Notes: generated from the sequence alone by a model not told the origin. A stretch of 64,000 nt of DNA from an uncultured Acidobacteriia bacterium (GCA_903900705.1 CAIUOG010000120.1:1-64000), one strand, 5' to 3'; positions 8,259-17,655 are shown, counted from the first letter of the stretch. Program-made: numbers and translations.

Positions 8259-9371
8259 CTACGCCGCGTGCTCTTTCGACGGGCTGTGGCGGGGTTCGTA
8301 GTCGCAGAGCGGGTCTGTGGCCAGAGCGTCCCCGGTCGCTTCATAGGCACGGGCACGGGAGCCGCCGCAGAGCGTGTGATATTCACATGCGCCACAGTTG
8401 CCGTGGAACGTGGAAGGGTCATGCAGTTGTTTGAACAGCGGCGCACTCCGGTAGACTTCCACCAGACGGTCCGTGCGAACATTTCCGGTCACCTGCGGCA
8501 GAAAGCCCGCGGGACAAATGTCCCCGGTGCTGGAGACGAAGACAATGCCATTGCCGTCCCGGATGCCGAACCCGCGTGCGGAAGGACTACGGCGGATATC
8601 TTCCCCGGTGAGCCCCTCGGACTTCATATGCTGGATGGCAATACGGCGGTAAGACGGGGCTTCGGTGGTAGCAACAATGAACGGCGCATCCTTCGAAAGC
8701 TCATAGACCCAGTCCATCAACTCCTCCGCCTTCGCGGCCGGCAGCGGCTGCAGAACCTTGCCGCGGCCCACCGAGATCAGAAAGAAGAGACTCCAGCGGG
8801 CGATGCGGAACTGCTTCAGCAATTCAAACACGGCCGGAAGATCCGGCGCCGTTTCCGCGGAAACCAGGGTGTTGATCTGCAGCGGGAGTTCCAGTTCACC
8901 GGCCCAGCGCATGGCCTGCAGCGTCCGGTCGTACGTGCCGGGAACGCCGCGAATGGAATCATGCCGATCCGCCGTGGAGCCGTCCAGACTCAGACCGATG
9001 CCTTCGACGCCATGTTCCTTCAGTTTGGCGAAGACCTCACGGGAGAGCATGGAAGTCGCAGCCGGCGTGATGGACGTACTGATTCCCAGGCGTCCGGCTT
9101 CGTCGATCAGTTCATAAAGGTCAGGGCGGCGCAGTGGATCACCACCGGTAAGAATCAGTTGGGGCAATGGCTGGCCAAACTCCGGAATCTGCCTGAGAAA
9201 GGCCATGCTTTCTTCATGGCTCAGCTCCCGCGGATGGGGCTGAGGCATCGCTTCCGCGCGACAGTGGCGACAGGCAAGGCCACAGGCCTGCGTCATTTCC
9301 CAGTAGACATTCATGGGAACCTGCGCGTAATCGCGCAGTTGATTGTGAGAATGACTGGTTTTTGTAAGCAT
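8259..9371 (-). CDS. Radical SAM/SPASM-like protein (TIGR04053 type)
   Basis: A 370-residue radical SAM enzyme. The [4Fe-4S]/SAM motif is CGLACRHC (Cys30, 34, 37), followed by the ILTGGDPLRRPDLYELID glycine motif and GIGLSLDGSTADRHDSIRG. The C-terminal part has further cysteines (GDICPAGF, GNCGACEYHTLCGG, DPLCDYEP) that should bind auxiliary clusters, as in SPASM and heme-biosynthesis-type (NirJ/AhbD-like) enzymes. ATG 9371 is preferred over an upstream TTG at 9410 and ATG 9389. No peptide precursor or heme d1 gene is nearby, so the substrate remains open. It is divergent from the YncE/phosphoesterase gene. Confidence 0.85.
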   Translation of the reverse strand: MLTKTSHSHNQLRDYAQVPMNVYWEMTQACGLACRHCRAEAMPQPHPRELSHEESMAFLRQIPEFGQPLPQLILTGGDPLRRPDLYELIDEAGRLGISTSITPAATSMLSREVFAKLKEHGVEGIGLSLDGSTADRHDSIRGVPGTYDRTLQAMRWAGELELPLQINTLVSAETAPDLPAVFELLKQFRIARWSLFFLISVGRGKVLQPLPAAKAEELMDWVYELSKDAPFIVATTEAPSYRRIAIQHMKSEGLTGEDIRRSPSARGFGIRDGNGIVFVSSTGDICPAGFLPQVTGNVRTDRLVEVYRSAPLFKQLHDPSTFHGNCGACEYHTLCGGSRARAYEATGDALATDPLCDYEPRHSPSKEHAA

Positions 9372-9520
9372 GCACCGACAGAATTGCATGTTTTGGGCCA
9401 GAGCGCGCAAAACGGAGAGCCCATAAAGGGGAAATCACACAGTACGGAGGCCCTGTCACATGGCTGACAGACAGCGTTCATTCCCCTGCAACTCTGGCGG
9501 GGTAGCCTTAGTGGTTCTCT

Positions 9521-12487
9521 ATGAAAACCCTCAAACTTTCTCTGGCTTTCGCCGGGCTTGCGGCGTGCTTATTGGCACCCGCGGGCTTCGGCCAAACGAC
9601 GACCGAAATCACGGGCGGTCGCTGGCCCTATGGCCTGCATAGTCCTCTTGCCCCGAAGGCAGCCACGCCTCCCGCCTCGACGCTCACTCCCACCGGATTC
9701 TCCGTGACACCGCTCGCCGCGCCAGGGTCAGTATTCACTCCGATGAATCCGGGACTGCCCGGGCTTTCGAGCTATACAGCGGGTCAGCCGATGACCGCTG
9801 TGATGGGGCCGGACGGCAAAACGATGCTGGTCCTCACCAGTGGTTACAACCTGTTGAACGGACCGGACGGAAAGAATCTGGCGGCCGCGGGCAATGAGTA
9901 CGTTTTCGTCTATGACACCACAGGCGGCAAGCTGACCCAACTGGGCGTCATCCCGATCCCGGCGGCCTACGCCGGCATCGCGTGGAATCCGAACGGCAGG
10001 GAGTTCTATGTCTCCGGTGGCGCGGGCGATCTCGTCTTTGTCTTCACGGTCGGCCCCACGGGTTTTGCGCTTGGCGGGACCGTGAAAATGAACCATCCGA
10101 ATCCAACCGGCTTCGGCAGCGGCAATGGAATCGGAATGCCCTCGATTGTGGCTGGACTCGCGGTGAATGCCCGCGGCGATCGTCTTCTCGTCACCAACAT
10201 GACCAACGATTCGGTCACGCTGGTCGACATTCCAAACCGTGCGATTCTGACGGAGTTTGATCTGCGCCCCGGCGTTTCCGACCAGACGAAGGTGGGCGTG
10301 GCCGGCGGCGAGTATCCGTTCTGGACCGTTTTCAAAGGGAACGACAAGGCATATGTCTCCAGCCTCCGGGACCGCGAAATCGTTGCTCTGAGTCTCGTCA
10401 ACGACAAACCGACCGTGACGAAGCGCATGCCGGTCCAGGGGAATCCGAACAAGATGATCCTCGACAAAAGCCAGAACCGTCTGCTCGTTGCCGAAGATAA
10501 CGCTGACGCCGTCGTGGTGATGGATACCAATCAGGACATCGTGCTCGATACGATCTTCACCACTGCCCCAACGCCGGGCTACATCACCTATCAATATTTT
10601 CTGAAGGGCAGCAATCCGAACTCACTGGCTCTTTCCCCGGATGAAAAGACCCTCTATGTAACAAACGGCGGCTCCAACTCCGTGGCCGTGATCGCCCTGA
10701 ACACCTGGGACACGCCGAGCTACACGTTTGGTCTGATTCCTACCGGCTGGTATCCGCAGTCAATCACGTTGAGCGCCGACGGCGCAACCCTGTTTGTGTC
10801 GAATGCCAAGAACGTGCCCGGGCCGAATCCGCTGGCGTGCAAAAGCAAGCTGGGCACTGCCGCCGATGCCGATCCAACCTGCAACGCGGCAAACCAATAC
10901 GTGTGGAATCTGGAAAAGGGCGGCATGCTCACCATTCCGGCCCCGCTCAACAGGCGGGCGCTCGATGCCCTGACGGCCCAGGTATTTACGAACAATAACT
11001 TCAACCCGTCCGCCAATCATGACGACAACCTCGCCACCATGGCCCAGTTGCGGCAGAAGATCCGGCATGTGATCTACATCGTCAAGGAAAACCGCACCTA
11101 CGACCAGATTCTCGGCGATCTGCCAAAAGGCAACGGCGACCCCACGCGCACTGTTTTCGGCAATGCGTATACGCCGAACCAGCACAAAATCGCCAGCCAG
11201 TTCGTGACTCTTGACAACTTCTACGATTCGGGCGAAGTGAGCGGCGTGGGCTGGAACTGGTCCACCGCCGGGCGCGCAACCGATTACGTGGAAAAAACGG
11301 TTCCTGTTTCGTACGCGGGACGGTTCGGTCCCATCTTCTATGAGTACGAGGGGACGAACCGCAACCTGAACCTGAGCGTCGGCACCCTCGCCGAACGTCA
11401 GAAACTGCTGCCGATTCCGCTGCTGAACGACCCGAATTCCCTGCCCGGAACGATTGACGTCTCCGCGCCGGATTCTTCGGAAAACATGGTGGGCGCGGGC
11501 TATCTTTGGGATGGTGCGCTTCGCCACGGGCTCACGGTTCGCAACTACGGTTTCTATTGCGATCTGATCCGGTATCAGTTGCCTGCGCCTTTTACCGGCG
11601 TCAACCTGCCACCCTCCACCACGCCATTCGCTTCGAACCTGGTACAGGCGCTGCCGTCAAACAAGGCGCTCGCGCCGCTGACCGACACGTTCTTCCGCGG
11701 CTTCGACAACAACTGGCCCGATTATTACCGCTTCCAGGAATGGTCGCGTGAGTTCGATGGCTATGTGGCGAACGGCAATCTGCCCTCGCTCTCGCTGGTC
11801 CGGTTCATGCACGATCACACCGGGAATTTCGATACGGCGATGTTCGGCGTGAATACCCCGGAAGCACAGATTGCGGATAACGACTATGCCGTGGGCCTGC
11901 TGCTCGAGAAACTGTCGAAGAGTCCGTATGCTTCGAATACCCTGGTCTTCGTGATTGAAGACGATGCTCAGGACGGCCCTGACCACGTGGACGCGCACCG
12001 CAGTACCGCTTACGTCGCCGGTCCGTATGTGAAACAGGGCGCGGTGGTTTCCGGTAACTACAACACCGTGAACTTCATGCGGACCATCAAGGACGTGCTG
12101 GGAATCCCCTACTACGGCCTGAATGACGGCACAGCGGAACCCATGGCGGATATCTTCGACCTGACCCAGAGCACCTGGACCTTCTCGTCGCTGGTGCCGC
12201 AGATTCTGCGGACATCCACCACCCTGCCCCTGCCCACCCAGACGGCGATGAACAGTCTGCCGGATACCCGGGCCAACCGCGCGGCCGCGAAACCGAAACA
12301 CACCGCCGCATGGTGGGCGAAGAAGATGGCGGGTCAGGACTTCGATAAGGAAGACGACCTTGACACTTTCAGCTACAACCGGGCGCTCTGGGAAGGAATG
12401 AAAGGGAAACACGCCCCCTATCCGGCCGACCGGAATGGCGAGGATCTCCGGGAAAACCGGGATGAATTGCTGAAAAAGTTGAAATAA
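9521..12487 (+). CDS. Bifunctional YncE-type beta-propeller / alkaline-phosphatase-fold phosphoesterase
   Basis: A 988-residue secreted fusion protein. After a signal peptide (1-24) comes a YVTN-type beta-propeller (about residues 70-440), with blades such as NSLALSPDEKTLYVTNGGSN. From about residue 510 a phosphoesterase domain follows: VIYIVKENRTYDQILG, NFYDSGEVSGVGWNWSTAGR, SLVRFMHDHTGNFDTAMFG, VIEDDAQDGPDHVDAHRS and the C-terminal GTAEPMADIFDL. This architecture is recurrent in Acidobacteriota and is annotated as YncE/alkaline phosphatase family. The metal-binding Asp/His residues appear present, so phosphodiester or phosphate ester hydrolysis outside the cytoplasm is likely. It is followed by a strong terminator. 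Confidence 0.9.
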   Translation: MKTLKLSLAFAGLAACLLAPAGFGQTTTEITGGRWPYGLHSPLAPKAATPPASTLTPTGFSVTPLAAPGSVFTPMNPGLPGLSSYTAGQPMTAVMGPDGKTMLVLTSGYNLLNGPDGKNLAAAGNEYVFVYDTTGGKLTQLGVIPIPAAYAGIAWNPNGREFYVSGGAGDLVFVFTVGPTGFALGGTVKMNHPNPTGFGSGNGIGMPSIVAGLAVNARGDRLLVTNMTNDSVTLVDIPNRAILTEFDLRPGVSDQTKVGVAGGEYPFWTVFKGNDKAYVSSLRDREIVALSLVNDKPTVTKRMPVQGNPNKMILDKSQNRLLVAEDNADAVVVMDTNQDIVLDTIFTTAPTPGYITYQYFLKGSNPNSLALSPDEKTLYVTNGGSNSVAVIALNTWDTPSYTFGLIPTGWYPQSITLSADGATLFVSNAKNVPGPNPLACKSKLGTAADADPTCNAANQYVWNLEKGGMLTIPAPLNRRALDALTAQVFTNNNFNPSANHDDNLATMAQLRQKIRHVIYIVKENRTYDQILGDLPKGNGDPTRTVFGNAYTPNQHKIASQFVTLDNFYDSGEVSGVGWNWSTAGRATDYVEKTVPVSYAGRFGPIFYEYEGTNRNLNLSVGTLAERQKLLPIPLLNDPNSLPGTIDVSAPDSSENMVGAGYLWDGALRHGLTVRNYGFYCDLIRYQLPAPFTGVNLPPSTTPFASNLVQALPSNKALAPLTDTFFRGFDNNWPDYYRFQEWSREFDGYVANGNLPSLSLVRFMHDHTGNFDTAMFGVNTPEAQIADNDYAVGLLLEKLSKSPYASNTLVFVIEDDAQDGPDHVDAHRSTAYVAGPYVKQGAVVSGNYNTVNFMRTIKDVLGIPYYGLNDGTAEPMADIFDLTQSTWTFSSLVPQILRTSTTLPLPTQTAMNSLPDTRANRAAAKPKHTAAWWAKKMAGQDFDKEDDLDTFSYNRALWEGMKGKHAPYPADRNGEDLRENRDELLKKLK

Positions 12488-12515
12488 GTAAGGAAGTCAG
12501 TACGGAAGCTCGAAA

Positions 12516-12553
12516 GGGCCGCCACCCCATTCCGGGTGGCGGCCCTTTTTTTT
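12516..12553 (+). terminator. Strong rho-independent terminator
   Basis: A perfect 12-base-pair stem, GGGCCGCCACCC (12516-12527) with GGGTGGCGGCCC (12534-12545), a six-base loop and eight T residues. It ends the YncE/phosphoesterase transcript and insulates the tetR promoter 15 bases further on. Confidence 0.95.
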
Positions 12554-12567
12554 GCCCGACATGCGGC

Positions 12568-12596
12568 TTGACACGATTGCGCCCTGAGCACATAAT
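12568..12596 (+). promoter_or_regulatory. Sigma-70 type promoter of the tetR gene
   Basis: TTGACA at 12568-12573 and CATAAT at 12591-12596 are separated by exactly 17 bases, a near-consensus promoter. The -10 box overlaps the palindromic operator at 12594-12610, so a bound repressor would block RNA polymerase. The predicted start of transcription near 12603 leaves only about ten bases before ATG 12613, giving a very short leader. Confidence 0.75.
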
Positions 12597-12610
12597 GAAC
12601 AGTGTTCATT
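12594..12610. promoter_or_regulatory. TetR operator copy 1 (autoregulation)
   Basis: A perfect 17-base palindrome, AATGAACA-G-TGTTCATT, lying over the -10 box and start of transcription of tetR. Its core ATGAACnnnGTTCAT recurs 631 bases downstream in front of the transporter operon and was noticed nowhere else nearby. Position and symmetry fit a dimeric TetR-family repressor site. Confidence 0.8.
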
Positions 12611-12612
12611 CC

Positions 12613-13218
12613 ATGGCCACCGCGCGACGAGACAGATTAAAGGCGGAACTCCGGAACGAGATCCTCGCCGCGGCGCGCGATCTGTTCGCCCGCCAGGGCT
12701 ATGAGAGCGTCAGCATCCGGAAGATTGCCGAGAAGTGCGGGTGTGCGCCCGGGACAATCTACCTCCACTTCGAGGATAAAGACCAGATTCTTTCGGCCAT
12801 CTGCGCCGAGACCTTCGCCATATTGAAGCAACGGATGGCGGCTATCTCAAAGGATTCGGGCGATCCGTTGGAACGCCTCCGGCGCAGCGGACGCCAGTAC
12901 ATCCAGTTTGGCGTGGACCATCCCTACCACTACATCGTCACGTTTGGAGTTGCGCCGGGGGCACCGGCGAACAAATCGGACGCGGACCATCAGGCCGGCA
13001 TGGAGTGTTTTCAGTCCCTGCGCGAGTGTGTCCAAAGCTGCCAGCAGGCGGGACAACTTCGTTTCGCCGACGTGGAGGAAGTGGCACAGGCCCTCTGGGC
13101 CACCACGCACGGAATCGTGATGTTGTTGATTACAAAAGCCGGATTCCCGTTCGTGGAACAAACGCGACTGATCGAAACCACACTCGACATGGCGATCGAA
13201 GGGATTCGCGCCCGATGA
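12613..13218 (+). CDS. TetR family transcriptional repressor of the export operon
   Basis: A 201-residue regulator. The N-terminal helix-turn-helix runs from about residue 14 to 60 (ILAAARDLFARQGYESVSIR, then IAEKCGCAPGTIYLHFEDKD), followed by an all-helical ligand-binding/dimerisation domain with the WHG-type C-terminal segment (VAQALWATTHGIVMLLITK). ATG 12613 is preferred to in-frame ATG 12595 because 12595 lies inside the -10 box/operator. It precedes the four-gene transporter operon, and the same palindrome occurs before both, so it most likely represses itself and the pump until a substrate binds. Confidence 0.88.
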   Translation: MATARRDRLKAELRNEILAAARDLFARQGYESVSIRKIAEKCGCAPGTIYLHFEDKDQILSAICAETFAILKQRMAAISKDSGDPLERLRRSGRQYIQFGVDHPYHYIVTFGVAPGAPANKSDADHQAGMECFQSLRECVQSCQQAGQLRFADVEEVAQALWATTHGIVMLLITKAGFPFVEQTRLIETTLDMAIEGIRAR

Positions 13219-13240
13219 GCGCATTTTTTTGCGACTTTTC

Positions 13241-13255
13241 ATGAACACCGTTCAT
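13241..13255. promoter_or_regulatory. TetR operator copy 2 (transporter operon)
   Basis: ATGAACACCGTTCAT has the same half-sites and three-base centre as operator 1. It lies 35 bases before ATG 13291 and directly before an A/T-rich TTTATAAAA stretch that may hold the -10 box, so binding would block initiation of the export operon. Confidence 0.75.
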
Positions 13256-13290
13256 TTATAAAACGTAGTTACCGAAGAAAGTGAGTGCCC

Positions 13291-14433
13291 ATGAACTTTG
13301 TAGCCTGGCAGATGCTGACGGGTGACCGTCCGAAATACATCGGCCTGATCTTCGCCATCGCCTTTTCCACGTTTCTGATGTCCCACCAGGCCTCGATCTT
13401 CTGCGGTCTGATGGACCGCACGCGCAGCCAGATTGTGGATGTGCGGGACGCCTCCATCTGGGTGATGGATCCGAAAACCCAGTACGTGGACGAAGTCAAG
13501 GCGCTGCCGGATCAGGATTTGTACCGCGTCCGTGGTTCGGAAGCGGTGGAGTGGGCGGTGCCGCTGTTCAAGGGGAATGCCCGGGCCCGGGTGCACCGGG
13601 ATGGCAGCTTCCGGGCCGTGATCCTGATGGGGCTGGACGATTCCTCGCTGGTGGGCTCACCCCGCAACATGGCACTCGGAAGCTTTGAAGCCCTGCTGCA
13701 GCCGGACACGATTATCCTCGACCGCGTCGGATACAAATTCTTCTTTCCTGGCGAACCCCTCGAACTGGGCCGGCAACTCGAAATCAACGATCACCTGCTC
13801 ACCGTCGGCGGCATCTGCAACAGTTCCGCGCCGTTCGTGAACCTGCCGGTGGCGTATGCGCGGTACTCAAAAGCAATCAATCTTGTGGGCGAGGAACGCA
13901 ACCTCATGTCGTTTATCGTGGCGAAGCCGCGGGCGGGCCTTTCGGCAACTGAAGCCGCTCGGCGGATTTCCGCGGCGACCGGCCTGCGCGCGCTGACCGC
14001 CTCGGACTTCGGCTGGGAAACCATCTGGTACTACATCAAAAACACCGGCATTCCCGTCAACTTCGGTATCACGGTGATCATCGCCCTCGTAGTGGGGACG
14101 GTGGTGGCGGGACAAACCTTCTACCTTTTCACTCTCGAAAACCTGAAGCAGTTCGGGGCGCTGAAGGCCATCGGCGTTACGAACTGGAGGATCACCGGCA
14201 TGATTCTGATGCAGGCCGCGATTGTGGGATCGATCGGTTACTGCATCGGGATCGCCATGACGGCCGCCTTCTTCGAAGCCACCAAAAATAATCTCGACCT
14301 GCGCGGCTTTTATCTGCTGCCGGAAGTGATGCGAGGCGTGGCCGTCACGGTGACGTTCATTGCCTTCCTCGCCAGCGTGATCAGCGTCCGGAAGGTAGTG
14401 GTTCTGGAACCGGCCGTAGTCTTTCGAGGGTAG
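13291..14433 (+). CDS. ABC transporter permease (DevC/MacB-FtsX-like)
   Basis: A 380-residue inner-membrane permease. One membrane segment near the N-terminus (YIGLIFAIAFSTFLM), a large extracytoplasmic domain (about residues 45-255), then three segments in the C-terminal FtsX-like half (NFGITVIIALVVGTVVAGQ, AAIVGSIGYCIGIAMTAAFF, GVAVTVTFIAFLASVISV) with the LKQFGALKAIGVTNWRI coupling motif. This is the DevC/MacB topology, used to export lipids or hydrophobic compounds with a fusion protein and TolC-type channel. Those partners follow in the same operon. Expression is presumably repressed by the TetR protein via the operator at 13241. Confidence 0.88.
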   Translation: MNFVAWQMLTGDRPKYIGLIFAIAFSTFLMSHQASIFCGLMDRTRSQIVDVRDASIWVMDPKTQYVDEVKALPDQDLYRVRGSEAVEWAVPLFKGNARARVHRDGSFRAVILMGLDDSSLVGSPRNMALGSFEALLQPDTIILDRVGYKFFFPGEPLELGRQLEINDHLLTVGGICNSSAPFVNLPVAYARYSKAINLVGEERNLMSFIVAKPRAGLSATEAARRISAATGLRALTASDFGWETIWYYIKNTGIPVNFGITVIIALVVGTVVAGQTFYLFTLENLKQFGALKAIGVTNWRITGMILMQAAIVGSIGYCIGIAMTAAFFEATKNNLDLRGFYLLPEVMRGVAVTVTFIAFLASVISVRKVVVLEPAVVFRG

Positions 14434-14453
14434 TTTCTTTTCAGAGGACAACC

Positions 14454-15173
14454 ATGCACACAAGCGATGCGGCGGTAACAACACGCGGACTACTCAAAGA
14501 CTTCGGAACCGGGGACTCGACGGTGCGCGTTCTGCGGGGCGTGGATTTCGAAGCCAATCTGGGAGAGATGACGCTCCTGGTAGGGCCCAGCGGCTGTGGT
14601 AAAACCACGCTGCTCAGCGTGGTGGCAGGTCTTCTCGACAAATCCGGCGGCGACATCAGCGTGCTGGGTATGGATACGGGAACGCTCTCCGGCTCCGCGG
14701 CCGTCACCTTCCGGCGGAAGAATCTGGGCTTTGTGTTCCAGCAGTACAACCTGCTGCCGGCGCTGACGGCTGCCGAAAATGCCGCGGTCCCGCTCCTGGC
14801 GGCAGGTATGTCGCGGAAGCCCGCGATTTCGAAAGCGAAAGAACTGCTGGAACGCCTCGGGCTGGGTGCTCGGTCCGATGCCCGGCCCAACCAGCTTTCG
14901 GGTGGGCAGCAGCAGCGCGTGGCGATCGCGCGGGCCCTGATCCATGAGCCCCGTCTGGTGGTCTGCGACGAGCCGACCGCGGCGCTGGACCATGAAACGG
15001 GTCACACCGTGATGGGACTGCTGAGGACCGCGGCGGTCGCACCGGACCGGGCCGTGATTGTAGTGACGCACGATTCCCGTGTCTTCGAATTCGGAGACCG
15101 GATCGCGCACATGGACGACGGACATATTACGCACGTAGTGAAAAACCTGGAAACACAAATGGAGAAGAACTGA
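14454..15173 (+). CDS. ABC transporter ATP-binding protein (DevA/LolD-like)
   Basis: A 239-residue ATPase with Walker A GPSGCGKT (residues 44-51), Q-loop in [17 protein letters not shown], signature LSGGQQQ (148-154) and Walker B LVVCDE (168-173) followed by a D-loop and the H-loop VVTHD. It powers the permease encoded immediately upstream (20-base gap). Sequence type matches the MacB/LolD/DevA branch, consistent with export rather than import. Confidence 0.93.
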   Translation: MHTSDAAVTTRGLLKDFGTGDSTVRVLRGVDFEANLGEMTLLVGPSGCGKTTLLSVVAGLLDKSGGDISVLGMDTGTLSGSAAVTFRRKNLGFVFQQYNLLPALTAAENAAVPLLAAGMSRKPAISKAKELLERLGLGARSDARPNQLSGGQQQRVAIARALIHEPRLVVCDEPTAALDHETGHTVMGLLRTAAVAPDRAVIVVTHDSRVFEFGDRIAHMDDGHITHVVKNLETQMEKN

Positions 15174-15176
15174 ACC

Positions 15177-16217
15177 ATGCTGACCAAATACGGCATTCCC
15201 CTGTTTGCGCTGCTCGCGCTGGCCTTCGCGGCGGTGAGCGTCGCGCGACTGCAACCCAACAATCCTCCCGTGGAACCTTATGCCACGCCTCCCTCAGCAC
15301 CGTTTGCGGGCAAAGTGGGCGCGGTTGGTCTGGTGGAGGCTTCCAGCGAGAACATTGCCATCAGCCTGCCGGTACCGGGTCTGGTGACAAAGGTGGCCGT
15401 GAAGGCGGGCGACCGGGTGCAAAAAGGGCAGGTGCTGTTTAGTCTGGACGACCGGAACGTCCGAGCCGAACTCGCCTCCCGCGAGGCGGATCTGAAGTTC
15501 GCGCAGTCCCAGCTGGCACGCCTCGAAGCCTCGCCCCGCCCGGAAGAAATCCCCCCGGCGGAGGCGCGCGTTCATGAGGCGGAAGCGCAGTTATCGGACG
15601 CAAAGGTGCAACTCGACCTCATCGAAAGCATCTCGGATCCCCGCGCCATCCGGCGGGAAGATCTGGAACGCCGCCGTCGGGCCGTACAGATCGCGACCGC
15701 GAAGGTGGACGAGGAACGGACGTCTCTGAAGCTGCTGAAAGCCGGCGCCTGGACACGCGACCTTGAAGTGGCGCGGGCACAGGTCGTGCAGGCTGAAGCG
15801 CAGGTTTCCCGCGTGAAGGCGGACCTCGAACGTCTCACCGTCACCAGTCCGATTGCGGGCGAGATTCTGCAGTGCAAGGTACGTGCGGGCGAATATGCGG
15901 CGGCCGGTCCGCTGGCGCAGCCCCTGATTTTGCTGGGCGCGGTGGAGCAGTTGAACGTCCGCGCGGATGTGGATGAACGGGATGCACAGAGGGTCAAAGC
16001 GGAGGCGCGGGTGATGGCTTCCATGCGCGGTGATGCGTCCCGACGCTATCCCCTGCGCTTCGTCCGGTTCGAGCCCTTCGTGGTGCCGAAGAAGAATCTG
16101 AGCAATGATGCGACTGAGCGCGTAGACACCCGTGTTCTCCAGGTGATCTATGCGCTCGACAAGGACGTTCCGGTGCGACCGGGACAGCAGATGGACGTGA
16201 TGATTGAGGCCAGATAA
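15177..16217 (+). CDS. HlyD/DevB-type periplasmic membrane fusion protein
   Basis: A 346-residue adaptor with one N-terminal membrane anchor (IPLFALLALAFAAVSVARL). The lipoyl-like half-motifs (LVTKVAVKAGDRVQKGQVLF and LTVTSPIAGEILQCKVRAGE) flank a long coiled-coil hairpin (about residues 95-225, with ERRRRAVQIATAKVDEER). It should bridge the ABC permease and the outer-membrane factor encoded next. Only three bases separate it from the ATPase gene. Confidence 0.9.
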   Translation: MLTKYGIPLFALLALAFAAVSVARLQPNNPPVEPYATPPSAPFAGKVGAVGLVEASSENIAISLPVPGLVTKVAVKAGDRVQKGQVLFSLDDRNVRAELASREADLKFAQSQLARLEASPRPEEIPPAEARVHEAEAQLSDAKVQLDLIESISDPRAIRREDLERRRRAVQIATAKVDEERTSLKLLKAGAWTRDLEVARAQVVQAEAQVSRVKADLERLTVTSPIAGEILQCKVRAGEYAAAGPLAQPLILLGAVEQLNVRADVDERDAQRVKAEARVMASMRGDASRRYPLRFVRFEPFVVPKKNLSNDATERVDTRVLQVIYALDKDVPVRPGQQMDVMIEAR

Positions 16218-16218
16218 C

Positions 16219-17655
16219 ATGCGTATCCGAGGTGTGCTTCTGACAAATTTGCTTCTGACTTTGGTGCTGAGTGGAGTGTCATGGGCAGGGTCGAAACCGC
16301 CGGAGCCCAAACCGCAGGTGTCGATACCGGCGGCGTTCGGAAACCCGGTGGGCTCCATACAGGGCGGGGCGGACTGGTGGAAAGGCTTCGGGGATCCGTT
16401 GCTGGGCGAACTGATTGACAACGCTCTGGCCGCGAATCCCGATCTGAAGGTGGCGGCGGCTCGGCTGAGCGAAGCCGAAGCGAACCGGCGCGGCACGAAA
16501 GCGGCACTGGCCCCGTCGGTCGATGCCAACGCCTCCACAACCAGGCTCCGTGGCGGCGTCAATCAGGGCGTTATCAAAGTCCCATCCACATCGGCCGGGC
16601 AGGCGGGCGGGCAGACCGGAGGAAGTTTTGTCGCGCCCTTCGAGACGTCCGTCTTCTCCGGCGGTATGTCGATGCGCTGGGAGGCCGATGTCTTCGGCGG
16701 GCTTCGCAAATCAGACCAGGCAACTCAGGCCGACGCGCGGGCCGCCCGGGAGAGCCTCGCCGATGCCCGCCGCATCCTCGCGGCGGAAGTAGCCCGGAAC
16801 TACGTGGAAATGCGCGCCGCCGAAGATCAGGCGGCGATTGTGCGGGCCAACGTGGCCGCTGAACAGGATCTGCTGGAACTCACCTCGGCCCGCGCCAAAG
16901 CCGGGCTGGCAACAGGCCTCGATGTGGAACGCCAAACCGTACAGTTCACCACCGTGAAAGCGGAATTACCCGGCATAGACGCTCAGCGACTGGCGGCGAT
17001 CTACCGGATCAGCGTCCTCTCCGGCGAGGCTCCGGATACGCTCACCGCAAAGCTCGCCCAACCTTCCGCCCTGACGCCGCCGCCCATTCCCGCGGCAATC
17101 CCCGGCGAGGTGCTCAAGGCACGGCCGGACCTTCGGCGCGCGAGCGAACAGATCTCCGCGGCGTTCGACCGGGCCGGTTCGGCGCGGGCCGATCTGTATC
17201 CGAAATTCGTCATCACCGGCCTCGCCGGCCGCCAGTCCACAGACTTCTCCGGGCTGACCCTCGGCGGCGGGAATTACTTCTCCATCGGTCCCGCCGTCAC
17301 CTTGCCCATCTTCAACTACGGGCGCATCCGGGCACACATCGCGCAACAGGACGCTCAGCTTCAGGAAGCACTGCACGCCTATGAACGGGACGTTCTGGCG
17401 GCCTTCGAAGAGACCGAGAATGCGCTCGTGGCGCGCGACCGCGCACTGCGCAGGCAGCGGGAACTGGCTGGCGCGCTCGATTCCGCGCGAACCAGCGTCA
17501 GCCTTTCAAAAGAGCTGTACGTGAAGGGCCTGGGCGACTTCCTGGCAGTTCTGGATGCCCAGCGCCAGCAGTTCCGGATCGAGCGGGACTACGCGGCGGC
17601 CCGGTCCGATGTACTGCGCGGTTCGGTCGCCCTCTGCCGCGCGCTGGGCCTGTAA
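16219..17655 (+). CDS. TolC-like outer-membrane efflux protein (NodT-related)
   Basis: A 478-residue outer-membrane factor with a cleavable signal (MRIRGVLLTNLLLTLVLSG, ending SWAG). Two duplicated OEP halves are visible, e.g. FGDPLLGELIDNALAANPDL at the start of the first, KARPDLRRASEQISAAFDRA at the second, and AFEETENALVARDRALRRQR near the end. No lipobox cysteine is present, unlike many NodT proteins. One base separates its ATG 16219 from the fusion-protein stop; it completes a tripartite export system. Confidence 0.9.
   Translation: MRIRGVLLTNLLLTLVLSGVSWAGSKPPEPKPQVSIPAAFGNPVGSIQGGADWWKGFGDPLLGELIDNALAANPDLKVAAARLSEAEANRRGTKAALAPSVDANASTTRLRGGVNQGVIKVPSTSAGQAGGQTGGSFVAPFETSVFSGGMSMRWEADVFGGLRKSDQATQADARAARESLADARRILAAEVARNYVEMRAAEDQAAIVRANVAAEQDLLELTSARAKAGLATGLDVERQTVQFTTVKAELPGIDAQRLAAIYRISVLSGEAPDTLTAKLAQPSALTPPPIPAAIPGEVLKARPDLRRASEQISAAFDRAGSARADLYPKFVITGLAGRQSTDFSGLTLGGGNYFSIGPAVTLPIFNYGRIRAHIAQQDAQLQEALHAYERDVLAAFEETENALVARDRALRRQRELAGALDSARTSVSLSKELYVKGLGDFLAVLDAQRQQFRIERDYAAARSDVLRGSVALCRALGL

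Noticed and set aside
9460-9642. A 60-codon frame before the YncE/phosphoesterase gene
   Set aside because: It overlaps the signal-peptide coding start of the large gene in another frame and shows no ribosome-binding site or family pattern.
8259-12487. Radical SAM gene and neighbours as a modified-peptide (RiPP) cluster
   Set aside because: No short precursor gene, no PqqD-like partner next to it and no export or protease gene in the cluster; the YncE/phosphoesterase gene is divergent.
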